Shown: positions 35,801 to 49,200 of the stretch, piece by piece | How the letters are laid out: each line of letters starts with the position of its first letter | How positions within the stretch are numbered: position 1 is the first letter of the stretch | Assembly (NCBI GenBank): GCA_013398175.1 | Contig: VZRZ01000394.1 | Location: 783,999-847,998, forward strand | Reading direction: 5' to 3' | Origin: Climacteris rufus | Lineage: Eukaryota > Chordata > Aves > Passeriformes > Climacteridae | Length of the DNA stretch: 64,000 nt | Translations under genes and position numbers: made by a program | The notes under the pieces: generated by a model | The model's database searches: none | Seen by the model: only the letters and a program-made list of their open reading frames with translations | What the model was told of the DNA's origin: nothing

Positions 35801-35990
35801 AAGAGACGTGCTGCACTCCCCCCTGGGCTCCCGCGGCTGGGGGGCCACACACGGCTCGTGGTGAAAATGTGGCCACTTAAGACGCGGAGACAAATTAGCC
35901 CTGAAAATAAGCCCCATGTTTAATTGTTGGGTGTAAATGGAAGGTGGCTTTTGAGAGCCTTTAATAATAAAGAGAGCATCCTGGTAGGAA

Positions 35991-37995
35991 GGCCGGTACT
36001 CTGATGCAGGTGTGCCCTGGCAGACCTGTCAGACCCCTATTTTGTGGGGCTCAGAAGCCTCCAGGATGTCAGTGTATCAACACTTATATCACCCCTTTGA
36101 ACAAGCAGAATTCTGGCTCCGTTTCCTAAATTGTTAGGCTTCATCTAATGACAATGTCTGCTCCTCTTCCAACTCCCACATGCACATTCCCCTCCCTCCC
36201 CCCATGATTTTGGAACCCAATTAAAAGTTTCAGACAAATTCAACCAGAGTTGAATTCTCTGACACATGTCATTCCTGCAACTTTTATAGCAATTGGCACC
36301 AGGATAGAAGAGAGAATCAAATTACTGTCTCCATGAAGGCAGCAGCAATCCTTCCTTGTGTTCTGGAAGTTACATCTGGCAGGTCAGCTCTGGCATGTAC
36401 AACACTGGAGTATTTTTTGCCCAAAACCTCTTGCTCACCTATCATCATGTTTCAGCAAATGGAACACAGTGACATGAAGGACTGCAGACATCGCCCTAGG
36501 AAGGTCATCCAGGACATCTGTGGCACAGCCATACCTCCCCCTTCTTGTGGGGCATGTGACAGATAGGGAAACTTGGTTTTTTTCATTTACATCCGTAGAC
36601 CAATGAAATTCACCCCTCTCCCCACAAGCTGCAGCAGCAAGCCTGGGTGCTGCATGGTGGTGGCAGAGGATTTCCTCCCCCAGCACATTCTCCACCAAGA
36701 GGTGTGGGAGGGAGAAGCCACTCGTAAACAGAGGGGTCACCTCTCAAAGGGTAGCGTAGACTCACTCATGGGCACACAGGAAGGCATTTTCTGAGGTCCT
36801 CTCTCCTTGGTTTTGGGTCACAGGCATCAACAGTCAAGGAAAATCCCTTGTCCTACGACTGGGGGTGGCATTTACTGCTTTCTTTCTGAGACCTGACCTC
36901 TTTCACTGCAGTGAATGTAGCTCCTGTGAATGCAGCTCCTGTGAATGCACACGTGCCAGCAGCCATGCTTCTCTCCACCCTTGTGTGTAACTCATCTCCA
37001 CAGAGAGACAACAGGAGCCCAGCTTCCTTAAATCCATCCAGGCACCCGAGCATCAGAGAGCTCTGGCCTTCAGCCAGTTGCTTCAACCCACCAGAGAGCT
37101 GAGGCAATTTCAAGGTGTTTTCTAACCACAGGGCTCATCGTGGCTGTCTGCAGTGGGTCACCCTTTGCCTCACAACCATCTGAAACTATGAGCTGTCAGA
37201 CAACATGACCTGCTCCTGTCCCTCCAAAGAGATTTGTCTTCACCCCTAAAGGGAAAATGGTTGTTGGCTGTTACAAGGAGGGGAGAAGCAGACTACTTAA
37301 ATGTCTCTTGAAAGGGGAAAATATGCATAATGAAAGATTAAGGTAAGTTTTAAAATACATCTTAAGGCATCAAATTATAAAATATGTAACTAAATCTATT
37401 TCAACAGCACCGTGACAAATATCCCAAGGCTGTTAGATTTTTCCCTATGCTAACCCAATCTGCAGTACTGTAAGGAGGGGACAGCAGAAACGATGTGTTC
37501 AGTAACTCTCGAGTTTGACAAGTAAGATTTCTCCTTTGCCAAAAGATTTTAAGGAAACAGCCTATTCCTGCATTTTTGAATTTGACTAAAATGAAGAATC
37601 TGGAAGTGTGGATGTTTCTTCCATCTCTAGCTCCTGAATTCACTCTACAGTTGAGCAGGGTAAAATTCGTCAAACACCAGGAGCAAGTTATGATTTGTGG
37701 TGTCCTTGAGAAAATTCTAGGGTTTTTCCTGAGCTCTTCAAGTCTCAGAGTAATGATCATCTGTAGGGAGCCATCTGTGTACAAGTACATGATCTATGGC
37801 TTCAAGGTATATTTGCAAACTTACCTACAGATTAGCTATTTTCTACTATTTACGTGAATAAATTTTGCAGCACAAGAGGAAAAACATAGATCATTATTCA
37901 CTGCAGGTTGTCAAGAGACAAGAAGAAAATTTTTTAAAAGGAGCTTGTTGGATAGATGGTTAAAACTACAGACTGGTTTTGTTTCAAGACCTAAA
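35991..37995. other. Gene-free stretch
   Basis: No exon or repeat family was recognised. It contains a 15-bp tandem repeat at 36911-36950. A minus donor-like TAG|GTAAGT occurs near 37825 without a convincing partner. Confidence 0.5.
36911..36950. repeat. 15-bp tandem repeat, about 2.6 copies
   Basis: GTGAATGTAGCTCCT, GTGAATGCAGCTCCT, then a partial GTGAATGCAC. The period is divisible by three and gives a PVNA-type repeat in one short plus frame, but no gene context supports translation. Confidence 0.9.
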
Positions 37996-38528
37996 ACTAT
38001 GGGATTGAGGCCACACCTCGAGTGCTGGGTCCAGTTCTGGGCCCCTCAGTTCAGGAAGGACAATGAGGTGCTGGAGCATGTCCAGAGAAGGGCAACAGAT
38101 GTGGGGAAGGGTCTGGAGCACAAGTCCTGTGAGGAGCAGCTGAGGGAGCTGGGGGTGTCTAGTCTGGAGAAAAGGAGGCTCAGGGGGGACCTTCTTGCTC
38201 TCTACAGCTCCTACAGGAGGGTGTAGCCAGGTGGGGTCGGGCTCTGCTCCCAGGCTTCCAGCAACAGGACACGGCCTCAAGCTACACCAGGGGAGGTTTG
38301 AGTTGGACATTGGGAGGAATTTCTTCACAGAAAGGGTGACCAGACATTAGCACAGGCTGCCCAGGGAGGTGGTGGAGTCATCATCCCTGGAGGTGTTTAC
38401 GGACAGCCTGGATGTGGCATTCAGTGCTGTGGTCTGGTTGACAAGGTGGTATTGGGTCACAGGTTGGATTCAGTGATCTCAGAGGTCTTTTCCAACCCAA
38501 ATGATTCTGTGATCTGTGATTCTGTGAC
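37996..38528 (+). mobile_element. CR1 LINE, ORF2 C-terminus to 3' end
   Basis: This is the longest CR1 copy in the window, about 530 bp. It opens with GAGGCCACACCTCGAGTGCT. The translated frame shows LRPHLECWVQFWAP, VQRRATD, and SLEKRRLRGDLLALY, the conserved C-terminal tail region of CR1 ORF2 (after the reverse transcriptase core). A TAG at 38224 and frame loss follow. Later blocks GGGGAGGTTTGAGTTGGACA, GGCTGCCCAGGGAGGTGGTG and CTTTTCCAACCCAAATGATT lead to the terminal ATTCTGTGA repeats. It is 5'-truncated and inactive. Confidence 0.95.
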
Positions 38529-41215
38529 ATTAGCAAAAGAAAATAATCAATTGGATGTCTGCTTTTGGTTTTTTCCCATTATTTTGAGATGAGTAGCAGC
38601 TACAATTGGCCAACAAAGTAACTGTTTACAATCATTCAAAGAAAAACTTATGGCAAACTCTGGATTAATAGAAAAACTGATAGCAGTAAGAAAACACAAA
38701 GCACTTGCAGACTGGTGTATATATAGACAGATCCTCCAATTCAAGGTAGACCTTTGACAGGGATAAATAAGCACAGACATGCAATATCATGGGGCGTCAT
38801 CTTTGTTAGAGCTGGTGGTTGCTGGGGACGTAATTTGAGGTTCTGGTAATGCAATGGGTAGGAAATCCCCCTGCTAGAGGCACATTATGCTGCCTGTTCA
38901 TGCATATACAGAACCTGATAGGCATGTGATGTCCTCAACAGGAGGCCAAAGAAGTAGGTGCTATTCAAGGTATGAATAAAGGCAATACAGAGTTCAGGGT
39001 TAAGTACAAGATTTGATTCCATCTGGTACAGAGCTTATATTCCTTATTATTTCCTGTATTTTTCTTCAATGAGCAAACAGAAGCTCTAGTTTTCAGTGAA
39101 AGTAAATTTCTCATGTATTGCTACCATATATGTTTAACCACTAAAAGTCAAAGTTGTCCCTCCAGTCAGCTGTGACATTTGTGAGAGAACAAAATCCTGA
39201 TACGAATTTTGATTTGCCTTCTTGCATCACAGATGTGTGTTTGAGTGAAATGTCTAGTGATGTGCCAATTGCCAGGAGGCCACTTGTTTCAGCAAAGGCA
39301 TACACAGAAAAAAATATTTTATTGAGAGGAGTTGAAGTCCTTACCTCAATTTATAAGGAGTTAATAAAGCAAGCCCTGCTTCTGTTTTGACAGGAAAATA
39401 GTACGTAAAGGTTGATGGATACTACCATAAGCAATGACATGAACAGAATCACACCCATTTACAACATAATTAAAGATCCAAGAAAACAATGGAGAGCCCA
39501 ACAACCAACTCTGAATTTGAGATGTATCAAAGTTCATACCATGCTTGTAAATATTTAGCCTTGAATTTAAAGAACAATGAGCTTTAAGTGGTATGGAAAG
39601 AATATATGGTATGAGAGTATGAAAAGCTGTCTGAGTTTATTGAATTTCCTTTAGCCATTCATGTGTTCCTCATGCATCTCAACTGTTTGCTGGTAGTTCA
39701 ATAATTATTTTCAAGTATGCGTTAGTCACAGAAATCAAATTTGCATGATGAATGGCCATGGCACAAATGCTCTGCTTTAATCCACAAAGGAGGAACCACT
39801 TCTTACAACAAACTGCCAGAAAGTAACAAAGCTGGAAAGTCTAAGATGCTTAACCAAGCTATGGAGAATTACACCAAAAAAAATACTCATATAATTCAAA
39901 CAGACAAATGTGAGGACCTACATTTTGCTTGTAGCATATCCCCAAAGAAGATAAAAGGCTGATGCCAACAAGTAAATTATTCATTGTGAATTACTCACTC
40001 AGCTTTAAAAAATATCTGGAAGGAACTTACTGAATTTGCTTTTCTCCTTACCTTCCTATGCTCCCTTCCATCAACCCAGTTCCTCTAAAAGTCACTCATC
40101 ATTCCCCACAAACAGATCCCAGCAGGACTGGGACTGTTCCTTTTGAAAACTCTCTTAGAAGTTTTTGATAATTATAAATGCAGTGATAAGGATGACTCTC
40201 CAAACTGCCAAAGAAATACTACATAGGAAGAGAAATGTCATTCCTGGAGCCAGCAGACTGCCAAATGAAACTACCATATGTAGATATACGGGGAGGAAGG
40301 TCTCTGGTCAGCCTGTTCCTCCACTGCTACTCGCTCTTTAAGCTGAACTTAGTGAAGGGTTCCCCACCAAATATTTGAGAAAATACTTTCTTTCTTCCCT
40401 CAGTGAGGAGGTACTACAGAAAATATTGCTAAAAATCCATCCAGGTTAGATGGACACCTAGAATATGACACAGGCTAGGAGAAGGACTGATTTCAAACTC
40501 ATCTCTAATTTGCTGATTGGCACATTTCCCTTGCCTTGATTTTTTTGGGAACTGTTCACTATGAAAACTGTGCTGTTCATGAGTGATATAAACCAGAGGC
40601 TCTGGCTCCATCCAAGTGCTGAAAGCTTCCCTGATTGAACCCCTGTGAATCATTTGACTGTAGAGCTGTGCAAGCAACCCACAGGCTGCTCATTGCTAAG
40701 CAGTCTCACTCTCCAGATGACTTATGTCTGAACACTAATTAGCTGCAGCAGACACTGCTTGGGAATAAGAAGAGTCCTAGAAATATCTTCTATTGTAAGG
40801 ACAAGAGTGAGATTGCACAGAACTTTTCTGATATATCACCATAGCTAGAGGCAGAGATATTTCTTGGACCCTCTGAAGACCCTTCTTCATGATGGCTTCT
40901 ATCACCAGAGTACAAAGATCCTTGCAAAAAATTGCACACCTCTTCCACAAGTGTGAGGGTGAGAGCTGGCAAAACAAGAATGCCAGACCAGAGTCCCCTT
41001 GCAGAAGCTGCCTGGGCTGGGAAAAGAACTGAGAATTCTTGTGGCCTCTATGCCAACCATGAGGCAATGCCCAGCTTTAGACCACTTTCAAGAAACCTCA
41101 GAAGGCCAGGAAAAAGGTCTTGTGTGTAAGTATGAGAACTGGAGTGTTCAGAGAGGGTTGTGCCAGTAGTAAGGGTTCTGGTTTACAGCAGCAGACCATA
41201 CTCACACACAGGAAA

Positions 41216-41247
41216 GTGTGTGAGTGTGTGAGTGTGTGAGTGTGGGA
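41216..41247. repeat. (GTGTGTGA)n octamer repeat
   Basis: Three perfect GTGTGTGA units and a fourth imperfect one (GTGTGGGA). Confidence 0.95.
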
Positions 41248-44200
41248 AGTGGGGTGGCTTTCCAGCAGCAGCAGTGAATGAACTGTGGCCTTTGAGCAGA
41301 CCTACTGCCCTTGCACAAAGCCTGCTGTCACAGCTGCTACTGCCTCTCTCCATTTTGAGACGAGGTTGGCCTACTTTCTTCTGCCTCTCAACATGAGAAA
41401 GGCTCCTGTCTTCCAGGTCTGCCTTCAGCCTGTGCAAGGTCCCAGGAACTCTAGTAGTTTGCACTTGATGTTTGGAGGTAAAGAATGTCCTGTTGAGCTC
41501 TAGTCAGTGGGAGCTGACACCCAGTAGCACCTCCTGCATCTCCCATCCATCAGTACCACTCTTCTGTTCTGAGCTCAGCAGGGACTGGGCAGCCGTGGAC
41601 ATGAGCTATTTCTGTCCTAAACAGGGCAGGTTCAACCAGATTTGGCATCTCCCATCACCCATGTGGCTGTTCCAGCCACAGCTGACAGAATTTTGTCTGA
41701 GCGCCCATTCTCCAGTATATCCCCATCCAGTTATCACACCCCACACCAAGCAAGCCAGGAGAGGAGTCCAGTTCTCAGCAAAATTCCAGGCTCCCTCTAG
41801 TTCATGAAACAGCCTGTGGCATTTACACCTCCTGCAAGAAAAGATGTAGATTAAAGAAAAATCTAACATAAAAGTATTCCAAAAGCTGACCTCCAAAGTT
41901 CTTCCAGATCATATTCTATTTAATTTAGCATGTGAGACCTTAACACTAATGGTGCACTGGGACAACCCTAATTTAAAAAACCCTGAAGGTTAATAACTAG
42001 AAAAATAAACATGTCGTAACTCAAAAGTATGACTTAATAGCAGCATAGTAATTAACATTCAATAACCATCTTACTCAGTTTGAAAGGCCTGGGTTTCATA
42101 TTATGATTGTTTAATATTAATTTGACATTTACAAGATTATGGCCTCAGCAGACTCAGCTATCATGAGTCCAGCTGAACACAGAGTCTCAGTATGGGGTGT
42201 GGAGTCTGCAAGTGAGCATCACTGCTGCAGTTATATTTGTTTTCTGGAAATGCATTCCCCATGCTGCTTCATGATCTGTCAGGCTCTACTCATGTTACTT
42301 GACCTAATTTGCACCTGTGCAAGTGAATTTAGTGAAATTAAGCGCACTTTTCAACCAATTTAATTTTCGTTATTTTTATTATAGTGTTCATTTAAAAGAG
42401 CCTGGGGTCAATGATCTCTCATCAGCAAGGCTGGTTTCTTTTCTACAGTCAAGCTCTGCACAGTTGTGCTGAAAAACTTTTCAGATTTTGTTATACTGTG
42501 CATTTTTAACTTCCAATCTACATTTATTGATAACTAGGACTTATTCTTTGTGCTAGCACTGTATTTCAATGAATTACTTCTAACTCCTAATGATTTATCT
42601 CTAGATGCATTGGAGATAACCAAATTTCTTCTGAGCTTTTGTTTTGCCCTCTATGAATTTACCTGCAGTCTGCTGAGGAAAAGACTGTCTCTTTCCATTA
42701 GAAACCCTTTGCTACCCACATCAACTAGGATTTATCTTCCCTGAACAGCACTGACCAACACCATCTACATTATTTCAGATGAGACCTGACACCTTTGCTA
42801 CACTACGCCTTATATTTCTTCATATCATGCAATTTCCTTTTCCTCTGGAAAAGATTTGAACATTCAAATCCTTTTTTCCTTGGTGCATCTCATTATGCAC
42901 TCACTCACCTCTTAAAGATGTTTCCAGGCTGATGTATTGCACCCATCTTTATGGCCATCCAAGTCTCATGAAAAACTTCATGAAACAAACAGGGATAAGT
43001 ACTTATGCACAAGACTATGTAAGTGGCTATGGATTATGGAGAGTCTGGAAATACCAATCTTTCTCCCATGCATTGTCCCTGAGTCTGAAAGTAAAAACCT
43101 CAGTACATCAAGTAGTTCAGGTTTCAGTGCCTGGAAAGTGAGGGTTTGAAGGCTCTACACTTTGAACTCAAGCCCCATGGGTCCTTTTAGGGCACCACAA
43201 TAAGAGCTGCCTGTATCATATCCTCAGGGACAGTCTGTGATGCAATAAGGAACTGCATGTCCATTTCTTCAGTCCCACCTACACCCCCCTGTGAAACCTT
43301 CTCTTCTCACAGAGTTTCTGCCTTTCAGCCTCAGAATAGCTTCTGCACAGTATGGACTTCATTCAGGTGTTGTTTGGCTGGATATTAAGTAAAGTGGTTT
43401 CTGCTACAAAATGCTTTAGGGCAGAGAGTCAGACAAGTTAAATCAAATAATATGTACCTGAATGCAAGTGCCACTGAGAGCAGTCTATGCACAGCTTCTG
43501 TCCGTAGACCAGGAGTCACCTAACCTAGTAAAAACAGTTTATGAATAAAAACATCTAGCCAAAGATAACCCATCAGAGCTTCCTCACCAGTCAGGGCACT
43601 AATACATGCAGCTCCAGAGGGTAGGCTACACACCCCATTAATCTTCAAATGGGATGAGTACTCTCTGGAGAGTCTGGGCTCTCTCCATTGGCTACTACAG
43701 AATCCTAAATGACTATTTTGATATTGCCAGCAAATCTCAGCTTGAGCATTAGCGTTTGGAGCTGCCCTCAGTTGCCAGTGCTGCTGGTTGTACGTGCTGT
43801 GAGATCAGGAAGCACCAGTGCAGTGCTGTGTGTACCTTTTAGGGTGTGTGCAAACCACAGGTTCAGGTCCTGGAGGCTGCTGACTTCTTAGGATGCTTCA
43901 GTTTGTTTACCTTGTCCTTCAGCCACAACTTGAGACAAACCCAGAAAGAGACAAAATTGAATCTTGGGAATGTTCCCTTACAAAAAGAAGAAAACCATAC
44001 CAAGAGTGGCAAGGATGGGATATGCAAAGAGGTTTGTCATCCCGCTTGGGCTGAGGAATAAAATTAGTACAGGCTAAAAATATGACATCTACTCTTGATC
44101 TGTCAATACTATTCGTACCACAGTTGCCTTTTGGATATCTGTCAGAGATGCAGCTGACCCTGTGGTGTTAGACATTGTGCATATACCTTACTAGACCTGG

Positions 44201-45970
44201 GATGGCCCTTCACTTCAGAGCAAAGTGTGGGCTTAAGGAAGAGGAAAATGATGAATACTTTCACAACCTGTTCACTGGGCTTCCAGTACAGCACTGCAAC
44301 CTCTCAAACTACCATGGCTATTTCAGCAGTGATCGCTGTGGCATGACCTAAGATGCATTGCTCACACTGAGAAGCTGACAATCCCCAATGAGGTGGAGGA
44401 ACTAACAGTGGTTTAAGAAGGGAAAAAAAATTGCACTCATAGCAGTAAGATGGAAAAGCTTTCTGTGTGTAGAATATTTACAGCAGTCAGTATATTGGTG
44501 CTTGCCAGAGCGAGTCACCGGAGTGTTAAGAGTTTATCATTCAGTTGCTGTTTCATAATGTGATCAGGGTAACAGTGCCATATTTAACAGAAGTAAATTT
44601 TGAAATAAAAAGGAAAATTAGTTTTATTCACTTATGAATTACTATTACAAGTAACTAATTTATAGGACGAGTAATAAAAACAGAACTGTGTTCTCCAGGT
44701 TACATCTACAGTTCCAGAGGAGTATGGCCATTAATAAACTGAAGTGAGTGCAGAATTTTAAGTACCCTTCCTTAGTCCAGAAATATGTTCTGTGAAAACC
44801 TCACATAAGGGAGCGAGCAATTCAGCTCAGCCCATTAATTGCCTTAAATATCATGGCTGGTAATCTGCAAATTAGATTATAAAACTTCATTGCATATAAA
44901 CAAATGCCAAGATAGATTGCCTCTGCTTTCTCAGCAATTAGTTTGCAGAATAGTTACTGTATTTTATGTTTAACAGTATTAAAAAGCCAACAGTGATTTC
45001 ACAGTAAAGCAGTTCCATAATGAATATTGGTTTTATGAATCCTAAGTCCAGTCTTTTATGGTTGCCCATCTAACTCAATTTTGAAAGACCCTTTTGTTCT
45101 CCATTTGATCTAATCATTTTATCTCTACAACACTTTCGGGCACCCACAAACTGGGGCTCCAGGCCCATGTAGGGATGTCCAGTTTTTTTTCTTTTCCTCT
45201 TGCCAGGAACATAAACTGGCGAGATATTGAGAAGTTGCCACATCAGCCAGATTTTTGGACATCTGCAGTCTCTGATGAGTGATGTAGACAGATAAGGCTC
45301 TGTCTGGAATGCTCTACACCTAGAAATCAGGGGTGACCATGGAGCATATTATGGACAGTAGCTTTCATATTATGGGGAAAGGAAGAGATAAACTATTTAA
45401 ATGCTGTTCTAAACCACAGCAATTAACAAGTAGGTTCACAGAGCAACCACCTCTTCAGATCTGCCATGAGTGTGAAGACAGTGAACAGGTCTGTGTACAA
45501 ACCTGTTCCTCACCACCTCTCATTTGTTGGTCATGAGTGTGGTACCAGACACACACACTTGAAGAATTAATCTCTTTTTCAGGAGACCAAGTTTAAACCG
45601 TGGGAGAAACTGTTGTGTCAGCCTGCAACTGGAAATGTGGCTTTTCAGCCCTCCTCAGCTTATTGCAAGAGACACACTGACTTTTCCCCGTCCCTATGTT
45701 GGGCTTATCAAGCTACTCGTCCTCACCATCTCTCAACAATTAGTTACTGGCTCTATCTCAGGGACAGGCCAGAGAGGTGACGGCTGTTGGACATGAACAT
45801 AGCATTGTGATGACCCCAGAGTGCTCGACATCTCAAATCACATAAGCACAAGGGACATCAAGACGTGTTTAAGCTCTCTCTAAAGACCTTGAGACTGCCA
45901 AATGAAGGGTCAGCACTCCCCACAGTGCTGAGAAGTAAAGAGATGGAAAGCTGCATCTCCTTCTCCTCAG

Positions 45971-46283
45971 AGATTTTGGCATCCAACCATCCTGATGTGG
46001 TAAGAGGAGTCTGCAATACAAAAGGCCCTGCTGGGCTCAGGCCAGACTGCTCTTCCAGCAACCCAAAACTCAAAATGTGGAAGGTACAGATGAGAGATAC
46101 TCAAAACAAGTTGCCTCAGTCAAGCACCAAGAGGCTGGAACACCCTCACACAGTGCAGAACACCATGGACCAGTGCCCACAGTGGACCAAGGGGATGAGT
46201 TCCAACTCCTGTGGCTCTGTGTTAACCCAGCTGACTTGTCTGCTTGGCCACCCACAGCTGCCTCACTCTGCCTTGCAGAGCAG
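45971..46283 (+). other. Splice-bounded open segment (candidate exon)
   Basis: An excellent acceptor (GCATCTCCTTCTCCTCAG ending at 45970) and a good donor (CAG|GTGAGC at 46283/46284) bound 313 bases. One frame is open throughout (2 + 103 codons + 2 bases). The same frame closes at TGA one codon after the donor, as an exon would allow. An internal alternative donor GTG|GTAAGA occurs near 45999. The peptide is Ser/Gln/Cys-containing and matches no family I know. A second plus frame (46077-46577) and the minus strand (46070-46516) are also open here, which weakens the case. It could be a lncRNA exon or chance. Confidence 0.27.
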
Positions 46284-49200
46284 GTGAGCATCACTTTGCA
46301 GGTGGAATTCCAGGGGACTCTTATGGATTTCGAGAGCTGCAGAACAGCAAGTTTATCTCCAGTCTTCATCACTCCAGAAAAGCAGCTCAAACCAAATATT
46401 TTGTCTCTGAGGTACTGCAGAGGCTTTTCTTTAGAAGACATCTTCTTGTACATTATTAGCATGTGTTCAGGGTGGTGTCTCCCACCGAGTTTCAATAAAA
46501 CATTTAACAGCAACAACAGGGTGGAGATGGGAGAGCTGCCCTACGCCCTCCTAAAGCGAAAGCTTGAGAGATGCTGATGGCACACTTGGCTTCACACACA
46601 CACATAACCCTTTTGCTTTATAGTGTCAATCTGTTGCATTTTTGTTTCCTTAATTTTCCAGATTCAAATGTGGTGTTAATGCACTTTCTCCCCCTGTCAG
46701 ACACAGCTGTTTAAGTCCTGGCTGCCTTGCACCAGCAGTTTAAACATGCCATTTCACTTACACAGGCAGCTGGAAAAACACACTTCGCACCTTCCAAAGC
46801 AAATACATGTGAAATAATATTTAACTCCACATTTTCAGCTACATTGGGTGTCTAAATTAGAGTCTGCTGAGCTCAATAGATTTGCCTACTGAAATGGAGG
46901 ACTTAGATCAGATTATCACTGAGAAAATAAATTCCAGCTCTTCTACATACACATAGATAACTGGTAGCTCAGAGATGTGTGTTTTACTTAGAGTGTTTTC
47001 CCTTGGATAAAGCAAATGCCTGTTAATTTCCACAAGATGTTGCCACTCAGTGAAGTACATGCTTGAGCTGAGGGCAATGTTATCTGCATGACATTGCACA
47101 GTCCCAGTGCTACAGGGTCTAAGTGCTCAGATATACAAAGGCCATGCTGAGATGCAATATTTAGACCACAAATTTTGCACCATTATCACAACCTGACAGC
47201 TCTCATTTCCCCAATGTCCTCAGCAGAATATGGAGTGGCACAGGTAGAACTGGGGAAGAGCACTGTCTTTAGAGTGGTCCTTAACAGAACACAGACTCAA
47301 AGCTTTAAAAAAAATCCAGTGTTAACTTGGGTCTGTGTCACCAGCATATGACACTCCATTTGCATGACTAATTAATGGGATTTTTAGAAGAGAACAGGAA
47401 TACTTATTACTGCATTTCTGTGAGATCTTAAGAAGCAGTTCTTCAACACAGTCTCTCCAAGGATTTCTACCATGGCTCAGGACTTCCAGCTGCACTCTGT
47501 GATCAGAAATTCTTGTGCTCACCTTCTCAGTGGAGGTTGGCACCACTGCTCTTGTGTTCAACACATTCCTGAGGGCCCCATCCCCCTGATGGTTCACATG
47601 ATGCATGAGAGCATCAGGCTAAATCCAGAGTGATGGTGAACACCCCGATCCACCCCACACCCCTGCGCAGAGCAGGTCTCCAGCCCCTCAAGGCAGATGC
47701 ACCCTGGTTACCCCGCTTGGGTTTAGTGACAGAGTCACTCTCTTGGCCAGTACTGCTGGTTAATCTGAGCAGACAGTGCACAAGTCATGGATGGCTACAC
47801 TTGGTCTTCCCCTAATTGAACACCTTGTGGCTCCATGCAGGAGCCACCACAGAGACAAGATGTCGAGGAGTCCCATTTAGGTGTAACAGACAGATTTTCA
47901 TAACCTGTTTAAAACCCAAGCAAATAAATAACCAAAACTCACACACCAAGTTCAGTTGGCTCAACTACACTTTCCTTGGCCAGTGGGTTTTACATGTGAC
48001 AAAGTAGATGTCCTTGGGAAGGAAAAGCCAAACCCAGCATCTAGAAATCAGGAATCATGCAGCTGAAGGTCATCTGTGAAACCTACATCTCCTCTCTCCT
48101 CGTCAGGGAAATGCTAATATTCTGCAACCCATTCAAATACTTCCTTCAGGGTGTTAGATTTTCCATACAAGCTTAATACTGGGGATTTATACCAAAACAA
48201 GGGTGTTTTTCAAGGCCAATGAGATTATAGACATCCCACTGGTATCTCTGATAACGACTCTTCCTTCTTTCCCAGAAACCACCCCCATTACCTCTCTCCA
48301 CACCCCCTTATTCCTTCCTTTGAAATCTTCAAAGGATTTTGTAATCTGTGGATCAGTCTCACCTGGGAGACACCGAACAAGCACAGGTGCAGCTCTGCCC
48401 AAACACCACCCAGGCACCAGAGTTTAACAAGAGAGGTAAAGTGAATGAAGAGAGGAAGGAATTTCTCTGCTTTGCATCAGCAAACAAGGGATCCCAAAAA
48501 GGGTTGTTTCAAACTAAGTACAAGTGAATTCCCACTCTAGCCTGATGGGATAAATAAAGATGTATGTGTTTTGTTTAGGAAAAAAAATAATGTTGAATTT
48601 TATCTGAAAAAAATTTAATTCATATGAAAGGATTACTTTTGTCTTATGTTGACCTAAAACACTCTTTCTACTTCTAAATTTAATCAAACAGAAAATTGAA
48701 AAACTCAATTATAGGCTAAGCCTCATGAGTGACACACACAGAAACAGGTAATTGAACTTCAGTGTCAGTTTACCTTTCCTTCCTCCCTTTCTTCAGAGAC
48801 AAAGAAACTGACTGTTTTCATTAAAATACAGTTAACTACAATAATTCTACTAATGCAAATATTTCCAAGTGTTCTTTTGTAATTTGAGGAGGTCTGCTTA
48901 GAAGTATGTGACCTTTTACAGTGATGGATCTAAGCAAAATGAAAACATTTTTTTTTACAGCCATTCAGAGCAGCTCCTGGTGAATTAGATAATGACAATT
49001 TCCTTTAAAATGTCAGATTAACTTAAAATCAATTTAGGGCTCCCAGCTTGCTTTATGACTCAAGTGTTCTTAGGAAAGTTCTTATGCAGACATCATATTT
49101 AATGCTATGTTTACTGCAAATGGCATAAATAAAAGCCTGTATAGCTCAAATTAGGCAGTGATGTTTGTTAAACAATAATGTGATGTATTTGTTTTATGTT

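Larger units (their letters stand above)
35280..35900. promoter_or_regulatory. Weak CpG island, candidate promoter
   Basis: About 25 CpGs in some 550 resolved bases, far above the flanks, with GC-rich runs around the gap. A minus-strand donor at its left part and a spliced-looking exon beyond it suggest it drives minus-strand transcription. No TATA box was assigned, as is usual for such promoters. TAATTA-type motifs occur near 35708-35714. The segment 35880-35990 is AT-richer and may be a conserved regulatory flank. Confidence 0.5.

Noticed and set aside
37945..38226. 93-codon plus frame resembling a protein
   Set aside because: The similarity is to the CR1 ORF2 C-terminus. The first codons lie outside the element and the frame is truncated, so it is a fossil.
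46070..46577. Overlapping 166-codon plus and 148-codon minus frames
   Set aside because: Both strands and two plus frames are open at once, which indicates low stop density. Only the splice-bounded segment was kept, at low confidence.
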